The position numbers and the translations under genes are program-made. DNA of 64,000 nt, from the NCBI RefSeq assembly GCF_001659725.1, contig NZ_CP015922.1, forward strand, positions 2,108,001-2,172,000, given 5' to 3'. The stretch comes from Polynucleobacter wuianus (GTDB lineage Bacteria > Pseudomonadota > Gammaproteobacteria > Burkholderiales > Burkholderiaceae). Within the stretch, counting starts at the first letter, position 1; the number at the start of each line of letters is the position of its first letter. A model generated the notes under the pieces. It was not told the DNA's origin. It made no database searches and saw nothing but the letters and a program-made list of their open reading frames with translations. This document shows, piece by piece, positions 8,231 through 16,556 of the stretch.

Positions 8231-9529
8231 CTATGCTGCTTCCATATCTGGGTCAGTGCGCTCGAGTTCTAAAGAGGCTGCAAGCAATGCCAAACGAGCT
8301 ACTACACCGTACAAATAAAAACGGTTCGGTGCCGCACTACCTGGCTTAGCCCCAAGATCTGGCATAGAGTTTTGCTCAAAAGCCAGCGGCACAAAATGCA
8401 TGCCAGGGGCGTTTAAGTTTTCATCTGGGCCACGATCTGTATGAACGCGATAGAAGCCGCCAATAACATAGCGATCAATCATATAGACTACCGGCTCTGC
8501 TACTGCCTCATTCACTTTCTCAAAGGTATAAACACCCTCTTGAATTAATACATTACTTACCTCAAGACCCTCTTTGACCACACTCATTTTGTTACGGTCT
8601 TTACGATTCAAACCTTTCAACTGAGTAGGATCGTTTACGACCATCACACCCATCCCGTAAGTTCCAGCATCAGCCTTCACAACGACATAAGGTTTTTCTT
8701 TGATACCGTACTCACGATATTTCTTTGCGGTCTTTTTGAGAACTTGCTCTACTGCAGTTTGCAATTCATCTTCACCTTTGCGCTCATGAAAATTAATATT
8801 TGAGCAACTAGTAAAGTAAGGATTAATCATCCACTGATCAATATCAACAACCTTAGCAAATTTCTTAGCCACCTCTTCATAAGCAGCAAAGTGATTAGAC
8901 TTGCGACGAACATGCCAACCAGCATGTAAGCCAGGCAATAGATACTGCTCATGGATATTTTCCAAAATTGGAGGAATGCCAGCCGATAAATCGTTGTTGA
9001 GCAGAATGGAGCAAGGGTCAAAATCTTTTAAGCCCAAACGCTGTTTCTTCAATCCTAAGCGTGACAATGGCTCCATCAATAAACGATTACCATCAGGCAA
9101 CTCAATCCAAGTTGGCTTCTTAATTTCTTCAGAGAAAGTACCTAGACGAACATTGAGTCCAGCCTGGCGCAAAATAGAAGAGAGGCGCGAAATATTCTGC
9201 AAATAGAATGTGTTGCGAGTATGCCGCTCAGGTATGAGTAATAAATTTTTAGCTTCTGGACAAATCTTCTCAATCGCAGCCATTGCCGCCTGAACAGCCA
9301 AAGGCAACATCTGCGGAGATAGATTATTAAAGCCACCGGGGAAAAGATTGGTATCGACCGGAGCAAGCTTAAACCCAGAATTTCGTAAATCAACTGAACA
9401 ATAGAACGGTGGAGTATGCTCCTGCCATTCGAGCCTAAACCAGCGCTCAATCGTTGGGGTTGCTTCAAGAACCTTTGACTCTAATTCGAGCAAAGGACCG
9501 CTAAGGGCAGTGATGAGATGTGGAACCAT
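8231..9529 (-). CDS. gshA: Glutamate-cysteine ligase (proteobacterial type)
   Basis: First step of glutathione synthesis: ATP-dependent joining of glutamate and cysteine. The 432-residue protein resembles the form found in betaproteobacteria and acidithiobacilli, not E. coli GshA. Recognisable parts are FYCSVDLRNSGFKLAPVDTN near residue 42, the YVVVKADAGTYGMGVMVV segment near residue 285, and YRVHTDRGPDENLNAPGM near residue 366. Pairing with gshB immediately downstream agrees with the call. The start ATG gives a natural N-terminus. A 22-base palindrome lies upstream, between this gene and the amt end. Confidence 0.93.
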   Translation of the reverse strand: MVPHLITALSGPLLELESKVLEATPTIERWFRLEWQEHTPPFYCSVDLRNSGFKLAPVDTNLFPGGFNNLSPQMLPLAVQAAMAAIEKICPEAKNLLLIPERHTRNTFYLQNISRLSSILRQAGLNVRLGTFSEEIKKPTWIELPDGNRLLMEPLSRLGLKKQRLGLKDFDPCSILLNNDLSAGIPPILENIHEQYLLPGLHAGWHVRRKSNHFAAYEEVAKKFAKVVDIDQWMINPYFTSCSNINFHERKGEDELQTAVEQVLKKTAKKYREYGIKEKPYVVVKADAGTYGMGVMVVNDPTQLKGLNRKDRNKMSVVKEGLEVSNVLIQEGVYTFEKVNEAVAEPVVYMIDRYVIGGFYRVHTDRGPDENLNAPGMHFVPLAFEQNSMPDLGAKPGSAAPNRFYLYGVVARLALLAASLELERTDPDMEAA

Positions 9530-9547
9530 TCCACCATTGTAAGATTA

Positions 9548-9581
9548 TTAAAAGAAAGACGCGGGATCCTAGGATCCCGCG
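9548..9581 (-). terminator. Rho-independent terminator of amt
   Basis: A 22-base perfect palindrome (9560-9581; arms read CGCGGGATCC) is followed on the minus strand by a T-rich run (TCTTTCTTTTAAT). This fits an intrinsic terminator for the porin-glnK-amt transcript, separating it from gshA. Confidence 0.75.
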
Positions 9582-9633
9582 CTTAAAACTAGGCAACCAA
9601 GCATGGCCGCCCAGTGAGGGGTAAATCTACAGA

Positions 9634-11118
9634 TTAAGACTCGTAGGCAGACTCACCATGTGAGCTGATATCCAAGCCTTCGCGCTCTTCTTCTTCCTTG
9701 ACACGCAAACCGATCACGATATCGATCAATTTGAAGGCAATGAAAGAAACTACGCCAGACCAAATAATCGTAGTGATCACACCTTGCGCTTGGATCCACA
9801 ATTGGCTAGCGATAGAGTAATCAGGAGCAACTGCGTTAGCTACATAATCCCAGATACCTGAGCCACCCAATGCTGGATCAGCAAATACACCGGTTAACAA
9901 TGCACCAGTAATACCGCCTACGCCGTGAACACCGAATACGTCCAAGCTGTCATCTGAACCCAAAATTTTCTTGAGACCAGTAACACCCCAGAGGCAAACT
10001 ACACCAGCGATCAAACCGATAATGATGGAACCCATTGGGCCAGCAAAACCAGCAGCAGGAGTAATAGCAACTAAACCAGCTACGCAACCAGAAGCAGCGC
10101 CCAACATAGAAGGCTTGCCTTTGAGAACCCACTCTGCAACAGACCAGCCCAATACAGCGGCGGCAGTAGCCAAGTATGTATTCACGAAAGCCAATGCTGC
10201 GCTACCGTTTGCTTCAAGAGCTGAACCAGCATTGAAACCAAACCAACCGAACCACAACAGAGCGGCACCAGTCATGACATACACTAAGTTATGTGGCTTC
10301 ATTGCTTCTTTGCCGTAACCAATTCGTTTGCCGATCACAAAAGAACCAACCAATCCAGCGATCGCAGCATTGATGTGAACAACGGTACCGCCAGCAAAGT
10401 CGAGAACACCTTTTTGCCATAACCAACCAGCACGAGCAGTAATTGCTTCGAGGGATGCAGCATCTTTGATGTCATCAGGACCAGGCCAGAACCAAACCAT
10501 ATGTGCGATTGGCAAGTAGCTGAATGTGAACCAAATAACCATGAATATCAGGATTGCAGAGAACTTAGCGCGCTCAGCAAAAGAACCGATAATCAAGCAG
10601 CAAGTGATAGTTGCGAATACTGCTTGGAAGGCCATAAATACGTACTCAGGAATTACAACACCCTTACTAAACGTTGCAGCTACTGAGTCTGGATTCATTC
10701 CACCCAAGAAGAGACGATCAAGTCCACCGACAAATGCTCCGCCTTCTGTGAATGCAAGGCTGTAGCCATAAATAGACCAAAGCACTGTAATCAAAGAAAA
10801 CACCATGAAACATTGCATGCAGATAGACAAGATGTTCTTGCTACGAGTTAAACCGCCGTAGAACAATGCCAAGCCAGGAAGGGTCATCAACAGCACTAAT
10901 GCTGTACAAACCATCATCCAAGCAGTATCAGCTTTGTTGCACTTTTCGGAACAAAGTACAGGTGCAGGTTCTGCGGCTGCTGGAGTAGCGGCCGGAGCAG
11001 TCACTGCTGGTTTTTTGACTTCATCAGCATGCGCTGGCGAAGTAACCATTACACCAGTAGCGCCAATAGCCAAGGCCATAGCACCACCAGCAACGAGTCG
11101 TTTCATCCAAGTTAACAT
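9634..11118 (-). CDS. amt: Ammonium transporter Amt
   Basis: Trimeric inner-membrane channel for ammonium, normally gated by the PII protein. The 494-residue product has a signal peptide ending near AHA (about residue 36), an Ala/Pro-rich spacer, then about 11 transmembrane helices. Conserved parts include FYGGLTRSKN, the twin histidines in HINAAIAG and FGVHGVGGITGALLTG, and a cytoplasmic C-terminal tail. A long in-frame extension reaches upstream past glnK's stop, but ATG 11118 has a good ribosome site (AGAGAGG) and precedes the signal peptide. The gene follows glnK by 13 bases, the classic glnK-amt pair, so expression probably rises under nitrogen limitation. Confidence 0.96.
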   Translation of the reverse strand: MLTWMKRLVAGGAMALAIGATGVMVTSPAHADEVKKPAVTAPAATPAAAEPAPVLCSEKCNKADTAWMMVCTALVLLMTLPGLALFYGGLTRSKNILSICMQCFMVFSLITVLWSIYGYSLAFTEGGAFVGGLDRLFLGGMNPDSVAATFSKGVVIPEYVFMAFQAVFATITCCLIIGSFAERAKFSAILIFMVIWFTFSYLPIAHMVWFWPGPDDIKDAASLEAITARAGWLWQKGVLDFAGGTVVHINAAIAGLVGSFVIGKRIGYGKEAMKPHNLVYVMTGAALLWFGWFGFNAGSALEANGSAALAFVNTYLATAAAVLGWSVAEWVLKGKPSMLGAASGCVAGLVAITPAAGFAGPMGSIIIGLIAGVVCLWGVTGLKKILGSDDSLDVFGVHGVGGITGALLTGVFADPALGGSGIWDYVANAVAPDYSIASQLWIQAQGVITTIIWSGVVSFIAFKLIDIVIGLRVKEEEEREGLDISSHGESAYES

Positions 11119-11131
11119 TTTGAACCTCTCT

Positions 11132-11470
11132 TTAAAGTGCTGACGCGCCGGTTTCACCGGTACGAATACGAATGACGTGCTCAACTGGAGAGACAAAAAT
11201 CTTGCCATCGCCAATCTTGCCAGTACGTGCAGATTTTTCAATTGCTTCAATCGCACGCTCCAAGATGCCATCTTCAACAGCAGCTTCAATTTTTACCTTG
11301 GGTAAAAAGTCGACAACATACTCAGCGCCACGATACAGCTCAGTGTGACCCTTTTGACGACCAAAGCCTTTAACTTCAGTGACGGTGATGCCCGAAACTC
11401 CCACTTCCGAGAGGGCTTCGCGCACTTCGTCAAGCTTGAAAGGCTTGATGATTGCGGTAATTAATTTCAT
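11132..11470 (-). CDS. glnK: Nitrogen regulatory protein PII (GlnK type)
   Basis: Trimeric signalling protein of 112 residues that reads 2-oxoglutarate and ATP/ADP and blocks Amt when nitrogen is ample. The T-loop holds Tyr51 (YRGAEYVVDFLPKVK), the uridylylation site; the B- and C-loop motifs GKIGDGKIFV and VIRIRTGE are intact. Coupling to amt favours GlnK over GlnB. It sits 24 bases after the porin gene, so the three genes may be one transcript controlled from the region upstream of the porin. Confidence 0.95.
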   Translation of the reverse strand: MKLITAIIKPFKLDEVREALSEVGVSGITVTEVKGFGRQKGHTELYRGAEYVVDFLPKVKIEAAVEDGILERAIEAIEKSARTGKIGDGKIFVSPVEHVIRIRTGETGASAL

Positions 11471-11494
11471 GTGTTTCTCCGTTCAGGGTGGAAA

Positions 11495-12406
11495 TTAGAA
11501 AGTTTTTGTTAGGGAAATTAAACCGGTGGATTTACCTAGGTTCTTACCAGTTGGGCTAGAGTATGAATAACCGCCTTTTGCAGTAGCGGCATTAGTGCCA
11601 ATATATGCAATAGCAGCCGATAAACCGCCTCCAAAGTCTTTCGTTAACCCTAATTTCCAATCAGTATAAGAATATAGGGAGCTATTTGATGTGCCATTAC
11701 CATACGCATTTAATGCATATGAAGTGGCATTATTCACTGTATTTCCAGCAACATATTGGTAGCCAACGTGACCATTTAATGCCAAGCCCCAAACGCCTGT
11801 GTCATAGTTCATCGTCAAATCTGGATAGTAAGATCCGGTTGAATTTACTGTTCCGAACAAAGTGGATACAGAGTAAGAAACCTTAGCAAAACCTGTTAAT
11901 GGACCAAATGTGAAGTTTTGGGCAACATAGAGTTCACTAGTATTTGGATTGGCAGTTGCACCATTGGTGTTCGGAATGCCAGTGGTTGGATAGTAGTACT
12001 GCAAGAATCCAATATCAGATGCAAAGCCTTCACCAATTAGCTCTTTCTTGAAACCTGCATAAAAGTCCATTTCAATTGGAGCGGATACTGCGGCACCAGC
12101 ACTACCTTTGCCACCAACTGAACCATTTTGTCCATAGGCATCACTAATCCAGCTAATCGAGCTATTCCAGTTACCAATGTAGAAACCACTTTCATGAGCG
12201 TAGTCAAAACCACCTTGAATCGCTGGCTTAAAGTTTGATTGGCTAATACCACGATAGCGATAGTCATTTACAACTGTTACGTTTGCTGTAATTGGGCTAA
12301 CTTCTACTTCAGCAGCTGGCTCATCAGCCGCAAATGTTGCCGTAGATAGGCCACTCAACAATGCGACTGCTGCTGCAGAGATTGCCTTCTTGTGTAAAGT
12401 TTTCAT
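11495..12406 (-). CDS. TorF-family putative porin
   Basis: A 303-residue outer-membrane protein with a signal peptide (residues 1-27, cleavage after TFA). The mature part is rich in Gly, Ser, Tyr and Asn with alternating beta-strand patterns and the early segment NDYRYRGISQSNFKPAIQGGF, which I recognise from the family of putative porins called TorF (Gcw_chp). The C-terminus ends in a strand finishing with Phe (SLTKTF), a beta-barrel insertion signal. Its place directly upstream of glnK-amt suggests a role in uptake of nitrogenous solutes, but the substrate is not known. Confidence 0.85.
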   Translation of the reverse strand: MKTLHKKAISAAAVALLSGLSTATFAADEPAAEVEVSPITANVTVVNDYRYRGISQSNFKPAIQGGFDYAHESGFYIGNWNSSISWISDAYGQNGSVGGKGSAGAAVSAPIEMDFYAGFKKELIGEGFASDIGFLQYYYPTTGIPNTNGATANPNTSELYVAQNFTFGPLTGFAKVSYSVSTLFGTVNSTGSYYPDLTMNYDTGVWGLALNGHVGYQYVAGNTVNNATSYALNAYGNGTSNSSLYSYTDWKLGLTKDFGGGLSAAIAYIGTNAATAKGGYSYSSPTGKNLGKSTGLISLTKTF

Positions 12407-12668
12407 CTAATGCTCCTTACTGGTTGTAATAAAAAATGGGTTGAATGCTTATTGCATGGGGTGATCATGCGGGTTGGCGCAAATTCAGATCTACACTCAT
12501 TCCCTTTATTAATGCCACTGCACAATTTTGGTGCTTTTTATTGCACCAACTTTGGGAATTAATTGAGTTTTAGGCTATTTTTGACCCTTTTCACCCTTTT
12601 GGACGGCTCAACATAAAATATCAATCTGTGTGTTTTATACAACTAACAACCCAACTAAAAAGCCCATC
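12407..12668. promoter_or_regulatory. Divergent regulatory region between porin-glnK-amt and ubiK
   Basis: A 262-base non-coding stretch separates the two start codons and is one of the longest gaps in the window. It is AT-rich, contains the NtrC-like site at 12519-12534 and a 22-base inverted repeat at 12528-12549 (TTGGTGC, eight bases, GCACCAA), and ends with a ribosome site AAGGAG just before the porin ATG. A weak sigma-54-like element (TG-N10-GC rather than GG-N10-GC) lies on the minus strand at about 12453-12468. I see no short gene in it. Confidence 0.6.
12519..12534. promoter_or_regulatory. Candidate NtrC binding site
   Basis: The sequence TGCACAATTTTGGTGC fits the enterobacterial NtrC pattern TGCAC-N6-GGTGC exactly. 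It lies about 113 bases upstream of the porin start, in front of glnK-amt, a normal NtrC target. A second, poorer copy (left half TGCACCAA perfect, right half weak) begins at 12542, 23 bases away centre to centre. Confidence 0.6.
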
Positions 12669-12926
12669 ATGCAAAAACCTGGCGAAATCCTTGAACAAAT
12701 CCAACGCATTGCTAGCGATATGCAAAATAAAGTGGGTGATGCCATCCGTAATTCACCGGCACAAGAAATTGAAAAGAATGTGCGCGCCATGATGAATCAA
12801 GGTTTTCAGAAAATGGATCTCGTTACTCGTGAAGAATTCGAGCTGCAAACTAAAGTACTTGCAAAGACTAGAGAAAAACTTGAGGCCCTCGAAGCAAAAG
12901 TTACTGCCCTAGAAAAATCTCAGTAA
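12669..12926 (+). CDS. ubiK: Ubiquinone biosynthesis accessory factor UbiK (BMFP family)
   Basis: An 85-residue protein of the BMFP/YqiC family. The N-terminal half (ILEQIQRIASDMQNKVGDA) forms an amphipathic helix and the last 35 residues or so form a predicted coiled coil (EFELQTKVLAKTREKLEALEAK split by heptads), the usual layout. In E. coli UbiK works with UbiJ in a complex for ubiquinone ring hydroxylations and associates with lipids. I chose the ATG at 12669 (MQKPGEIL); the frame is open 13 codons further upstream but that part looks non-coding. It is transcribed away from the porin cluster. Confidence 0.85.
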   Translation: MQKPGEILEQIQRIASDMQNKVGDAIRNSPAQEIEKNVRAMMNQGFQKMDLVTREEFELQTKVLAKTREKLEALEAKVTALEKSQ

Positions 12927-12955
12927 TTTTTTAACTAGACTAGAGTTCTTCGACC

Positions 12956-13549
12956 CTACTCTGGATGAAACTCATTAAAAAAGCTTTCATACTCCTCTTT
13001 AAAAAAGAGTGTTTTCAAATCACCTGTTTCTGCATTTGCATGCAAAACAGAAACTTGATAAACCCAACTACTACTGTCACTAGGGCGCACAATCCATCGA
13101 ACTCGCATGGACTGCTGAGTCTTTCCATTTGAACTAAATGCAATGAAATAGTCTTTGACTGGTATACGGCGAGATTCGCTAGATTGATAAGCACTCTCTT
13201 CAACAAGAACCTTACCGCCAGATGCCTTAGCTCGATCAAATAAATTGCTTTGTAATTGCTCAATCATTTTTTGAGTCATATCAGCTTGATTAGCAGGCAA
13301 CCGAATTGAGCTAATTGAGTAAATATCGTCATCAATCTTTACTGCCTCAAGCGTTTGTTTTAATTCTTGATCCTGATATGGAATCCGTCGGTCAAGCTTA
13401 TCGGGTTTACCTGGAAAAAGGGCGCTATATTTCTGCTCGGGAGATTGGACTGTGCGCCAATTTAGTTTGGGGCTGCATGCAAGTAGGGAAAAAATGACAG
13501 CTAAGGATATACAAACTCTTAAAGCACTTTTAAACAATGCCCGCTCCAT
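12956..13549 (-). CDS. Hypothetical lipoprotein
   Basis: A 197-residue protein I do not recognise. It has a type II signal sequence with lipobox LLAC (lipidation at Cys25), so it should be anchored in the envelope. The mature part is mostly polar with a segment YSALFPGKPDKLDRR, a pattern met in proteins with a small alpha/beta fold whose function is unassigned. Its first 20 bases overlap the end of lipA, so it is probably translated with lipA, but nothing shows a role in lipoate metabolism. Confidence 0.7.
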   Translation of the reverse strand: MERALFKSALRVCISLAVIFSLLACSPKLNWRTVQSPEQKYSALFPGKPDKLDRRIPYQDQELKQTLEAVKIDDDIYSISSIRLPANQADMTQKMIEQLQSNLFDRAKASGGKVLVEESAYQSSESRRIPVKDYFIAFSSNGKTQQSMRVRWIVRPSDSSSWVYQVSVLHANAETGDLKTLFFKEEYESFFNEFHPE

Positions 13550-14540
13550 GCGCTTGTTGGTCAGCGTGATAACTTGAGCGCACCATCGCCCCTACTGCTG
13601 CATGTGAGAAGCCCATTTCATAAGCGCGTTCTTCAAACATTCTGAACACATCGGGATGGACATAACGTTGAACAGGCAAGTGATGTCCAGACGGTGCAAG
13701 GTACTGACCAATAGTAAGCATGTCAATATTGTGCTCACGCATGTCTTTCATAACCTCAAGAATCTCTTCATCAGTTTCTCCCAAACCTACCATCAAACCG
13801 CTCTTAGTTGGGATATGAGGAAAGCGCTCTTTAAAATCTTTTAATAACTTTAAAGAATGAAGATAGTCTGCGCCTGGTCGCGCTTGTTTATATAAACGAG
13901 GTACAGTTTCTAGATTGTGGTTCATTACATCCGGTAACCCATTGGGCGAGTGCTCTGCAAATATATCGAGAGCCTTATCTAAGCGCCCACGAAAGTCTGG
14001 CACCAATACCTCGATGCGAGTGCTTGGAGAAAGCTTGCGTGATTGCGAAATACAATCCACATAATGCATGGCACCACCATCGCGCAAATCATCACGATCA
14101 ACACTAGTAATCACAACATAATTTAATTTGAGAGCGGCAATTGTGCGAGCCAAATTAGCTGGCTCTTTCACATCCAATGGGTCTGGTCTACCGTGACCTA
14201 CATCGCAAAACGGGCAACGACGGGTGCACTTATCACCCATGATCATGAAAGTCGCAGTGCCTTTGCCAAAACATTCACCAATATTGGGGCAGCTTGCTTC
14301 TTCGCAAACAGTAACTAGTTCGTTTTCACGCAGAATCTTTTTGATTTCAGCAAAACGTGAATTACCCGATGCTGCCTTTACCCGAATCCAATCTGGTTTT
14401 TTGAGCACCGCTTCAAGGGGCACAATTTTGATCGGAATACGCGCAGTCTTCTCACTCGATTTTTGCTTACGTGATGCGTCGTAATTAAGGTCTTGGCGCG
14501 CCTCAATAGCTGGGTTGTTGTCAGGCTTGTTCGTTGTCAT
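13530..14540 (-). CDS. lipA: Lipoyl synthase
   Basis: Radical-SAM enzyme that inserts two sulfurs into octanoyl groups on lipoyl domains. The 336-residue protein shows both clusters: the auxiliary cluster cysteines Cys79, Cys84 and Cys90 (CEEASCPNIGEC) and the radical-SAM motif Cys105, Cys109, Cys112 (CTRRCPFC). The C-terminus has the conserved VRSSYHAD serine motif. It has an N-terminal Lys/Asp-rich extension of about 40 residues. It overlaps lipB by 4 bases (start within the lipB end), so the pair is translationally coupled. Confidence 0.98.
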   Translation of the reverse strand: MTTNKPDNNPAIEARQDLNYDASRKQKSSEKTARIPIKIVPLEAVLKKPDWIRVKAASGNSRFAEIKKILRENELVTVCEEASCPNIGECFGKGTATFMIMGDKCTRRCPFCDVGHGRPDPLDVKEPANLARTIAALKLNYVVITSVDRDDLRDGGAMHYVDCISQSRKLSPSTRIEVLVPDFRGRLDKALDIFAEHSPNGLPDVMNHNLETVPRLYKQARPGADYLHSLKLLKDFKERFPHIPTKSGLMVGLGETDEEILEVMKDMREHNIDMLTIGQYLAPSGHHLPVQRYVHPDVFRMFEERAYEMGFSHAAVGAMVRSSYHADQQAHGAGIV

Positions 14541-15181
14541 GATGGCATCAGTTGCTTTTGTAAGTGCTGCAAAAGCCTTTGGCTAATAGTGTCTATATTG
14601 TCCTTGATCCCAAGGGTTTGCATATCAACCGTCTTTAAACCCTCATAACCGCAAGGGTGGATACGCCCAAATGCCTCTAAATCGGTAGCCACATTCAAGG
14701 CCAAGCCATGGTATGAACAGCTTTTAGAGACTTTTAGACCAAGAGCAGCCACTTTTGCCCCAAACCACTCAGGGGGGATGCTTGCTTGCTCAGACACATA
14801 AATACCCGGAGCACCAGGCTTTCTTTCGGCCTGTATTCCAAAATCTGCCAAGGTATCGATTAAAGCCTGCTCAATGCGTGACACCAATTCCTTTACAAAG
14901 ATTCCAAGGCGCTTCAAATCCAGCAATAAATAAACAACGATCTGACCCGGTCCGTGATAAGTAATTTCACCGCCGCGATCAACCTGCACCATTGGAATTT
15001 GATTGCTCGGAGAATGTAAATTACCAGCATCACCAGCTAAACCTAAAGTAAAAACAGGTGGGTGCTCTAAGACCCATATCTCATCTGGAGTAACACTGTT
15101 ACGCTCTTTTGTGAACGCACGCATTGCCTCATACGTTAAAGCGTAATCTGCCAAACCCAGATGTTTTACTAAAGCCGCCAT
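14537..15181 (-). CDS. lipB: Lipoyl(octanoyl) transferase
   Basis: Moves octanoyl from octanoyl-ACP to lipoyl domains of 2-oxoacid dehydrogenases and the glycine cleavage H protein. The 214-residue product has the RGGEITYHGPGQ motif (residues 69-80), the catalytic Lys143 region GAKVAALGLKV and the acyl-carrying Cys177 in IHPCGYEG. It follows the ybeD-like gene by 9 bases and precedes lipA, so endogenous lipoate synthesis is organised as one operon here. Confidence 0.97.
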   Translation of the reverse strand: MAALVKHLGLADYALTYEAMRAFTKERNSVTPDEIWVLEHPPVFTLGLAGDAGNLHSPSNQIPMVQVDRGGEITYHGPGQIVVYLLLDLKRLGIFVKELVSRIEQALIDTLADFGIQAERKPGAPGIYVSEQASIPPEWFGAKVAALGLKVSKSCSYHGLALNVATDLEAFGRIHPCGYEGLKTVDMQTLGIKDNIDTISQRLLQHLQKQLMPS

Positions 15182-15190
15182 GAGCTCTCT

Positions 15191-15457
15191 TTAGAGAACA
15201 ATACTAACTAGTGGGTGCGTCGAGAGGGTTCGATAGAGCTCGTCGAGCTGTTCACGACTCGTTGCCGTGATGGGCAAAGTAATTCCAAGATAGTTACCGT
15301 CCTTGGATAGTCTTTGCTCTACTTTGCTTTCATCAAATGTTGGATCAAACTGTTTGGCAATATGAATAATTGCGGGCAAATACTCGGGATTATTTTTCCC
15401 CATCACCTTAATCGGAAAAAGAGAAGGGTACTCAATTAATGATTTTTCTTCAGCCAT
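15191..15457 (-). CDS. ybeD: DUF493 (YbeD) family protein
   Basis: An 88-residue ACT-like protein of the YbeD family, recognisable from YPSLFPIKVMG at the N-terminus and the pattern SKDGNYLGITLPITATSREQLDELYR. YbeD genes lie next to lipB and lipA in many proteobacteria, which led to a proposed regulatory link with lipoate metabolism, but no biochemical function is established. Spacing to lipB is 9 bases. Confidence 0.88.
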   Translation of the reverse strand: MAEEKSLIEYPSLFPIKVMGKNNPEYLPAIIHIAKQFDPTFDESKVEQRLSKDGNYLGITLPITATSREQLDELYRTLSTHPLVSIVL

Positions 15458-15485
15458 AATTTTTTAGAGACTCAATCCTGTTTTA

Positions 15486-16202
15486 TTAATTCTTTCGATG
15501 ATCTGGCATGCCCAACCAAGCGCCAGTAATAATGGTACGAATGCAATGTAACCTGCGATGAAAGAAATGGTCTGCACCAGGCACTACTTGAACCGTTAAT
15601 TCTTGGGGACGGGCCCAGTCCAAAACATCAATCAATGGAATGGTTTCATCCAACTCACCATGAATCAAAATAGTATCTGCAGGGACAGAAGCCAACGTCC
15701 ATTTACCTGCAGCGCTACCCACCATCACTAAACGCTCAGCAGGACGTCCAAGCTCAGCCAATCTTTGCACTAAATGACTGCCCACAAAACTACCGAATGA
15801 AAAGCCTGACACAACGAGAGGTAAAGTATTTACTGAGTTGGTCCATGGCTGATATGCAGTAGTCTCGAGCTGAGTCCAACTTAATGGAGTTTGCATCCAC
15901 TCAGTGACATGCAACAAATCCTCTAACTCACCAACACCATGATCATGAACTCCAGCTGTACCGCCTACGCCACGAAAGTTTGGTCGTACACTAACATAAC
16001 CTAATTGATTAAATGCCCGCGCCATAGTTTGCGCAACTTTGTTATCCATTGTTCCGCCCATTAATGGATGGGGGTGAGCTACTATAGCTAAGCCACGGAC
16101 TGCAAAATTAGGATTATTTTTTAATTCATCAGGAAGATCAATGGACATCTCCATTGCGCCAACAATACCTTCTATCTGAATGACTTTTGTACGACTATTC
16201 AT
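15486..16202 (-). CDS. Alpha/beta hydrolase (COG2945-like)
   Basis: A 238-residue serine hydrolase-type protein. The nucleophile elbow GFSFG places Ser135, and a His in GADHFFHRR near residue 217 is the likely general base; AHPHPLMGGTMDNKVAQ (42-58) and RPNFRGVGGT (73-82) are typical of this short-chain group. No lid domain or signal peptide is seen, so it acts in the cytoplasm. The natural substrate is unknown. It lies between the ferredoxin-like gene and ybeD on the same strand. Confidence 0.82.
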   Translation of the reverse strand: MNSRTKVIQIEGIVGAMEMSIDLPDELKNNPNFAVRGLAIVAHPHPLMGGTMDNKVAQTMARAFNQLGYVSVRPNFRGVGGTAGVHDHGVGELEDLLHVTEWMQTPLSWTQLETTAYQPWTNSVNTLPLVVSGFSFGSFVGSHLVQRLAELGRPAERLVMVGSAAGKWTLASVPADTILIHGELDETIPLIDVLDWARPQELTVQVVPGADHFFHRRLHCIRTIITGAWLGMPDHRKN

Positions 16203-16231
16203 AAATCAAACTTTCAACAATTACAAAAAAA

Positions 16232-16540
16232 TTATGACAACTGTAAACGCTCTACAGGACAGCCATTAATTAAGTGGGATTGAATAATTTCCTCAACATC
16301 ATCTTTATCGATGAGGGTGTACCAAACCCCTTCAGGGTAGATCACCATTACAGGGCCATCAGCACAACGATCCAGGCAACCCGCTTTATTGACGCGAATT
16401 TTTCCGGGCCCCGCCAAACCGAGCTCTTTTACTCGATTCTTGGCGTATTCAAATAAAGCAAAGGCGTTATGACGGTCGCAACAATCTTCGCCGTTGCTAC
16501 GCTGATTCAAGCAAAAAAATAAGTGGTGTGAAAAGCTCAT
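16232..16540 (-). CDS. (2Fe-2S) thioredoxin-like ferredoxin
   Basis: A 102-residue protein with the thioredoxin-like [2Fe-2S] fold. The probable cluster ligands are Cys10, one of Cys20/Cys21, Cys55 and Cys59 (NKAGCLDRCADGP), the spacing of this ferredoxin family and of NuoE C-terminal domains. It ends in a short segment PEGVWYTLIDKDDVEEIIQSHL, also typical. It probably transfers electrons; the partner enzyme is not identifiable from context. Proximity to lipA, which needs electrons, is suggestive only. Confidence 0.84.
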   Translation of the reverse strand: MSFSHHLFFCLNQRSNGEDCCDRHNAFALFEYAKNRVKELGLAGPGKIRVNKAGCLDRCADGPVMVIYPEGVWYTLIDKDDVEEIIQSHLINGCPVERLQLS

Positions 16541-16556
16541 AGAAAAATTATATTTA

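Noticed and set aside
12502..12517. Sigma-54 -24 element TGGCA on the minus strand next to the NtrC site
   Set aside because: The -12 part lacks the required GC (GG-N10-GG), and the element is one base from the NtrC site, too close for an enhancer.
12530..12544. GG...GC pair inside the inverted repeat as a sigma-54 promoter
   Set aside because: Spacing is 11 rather than 10 bases on both strands.
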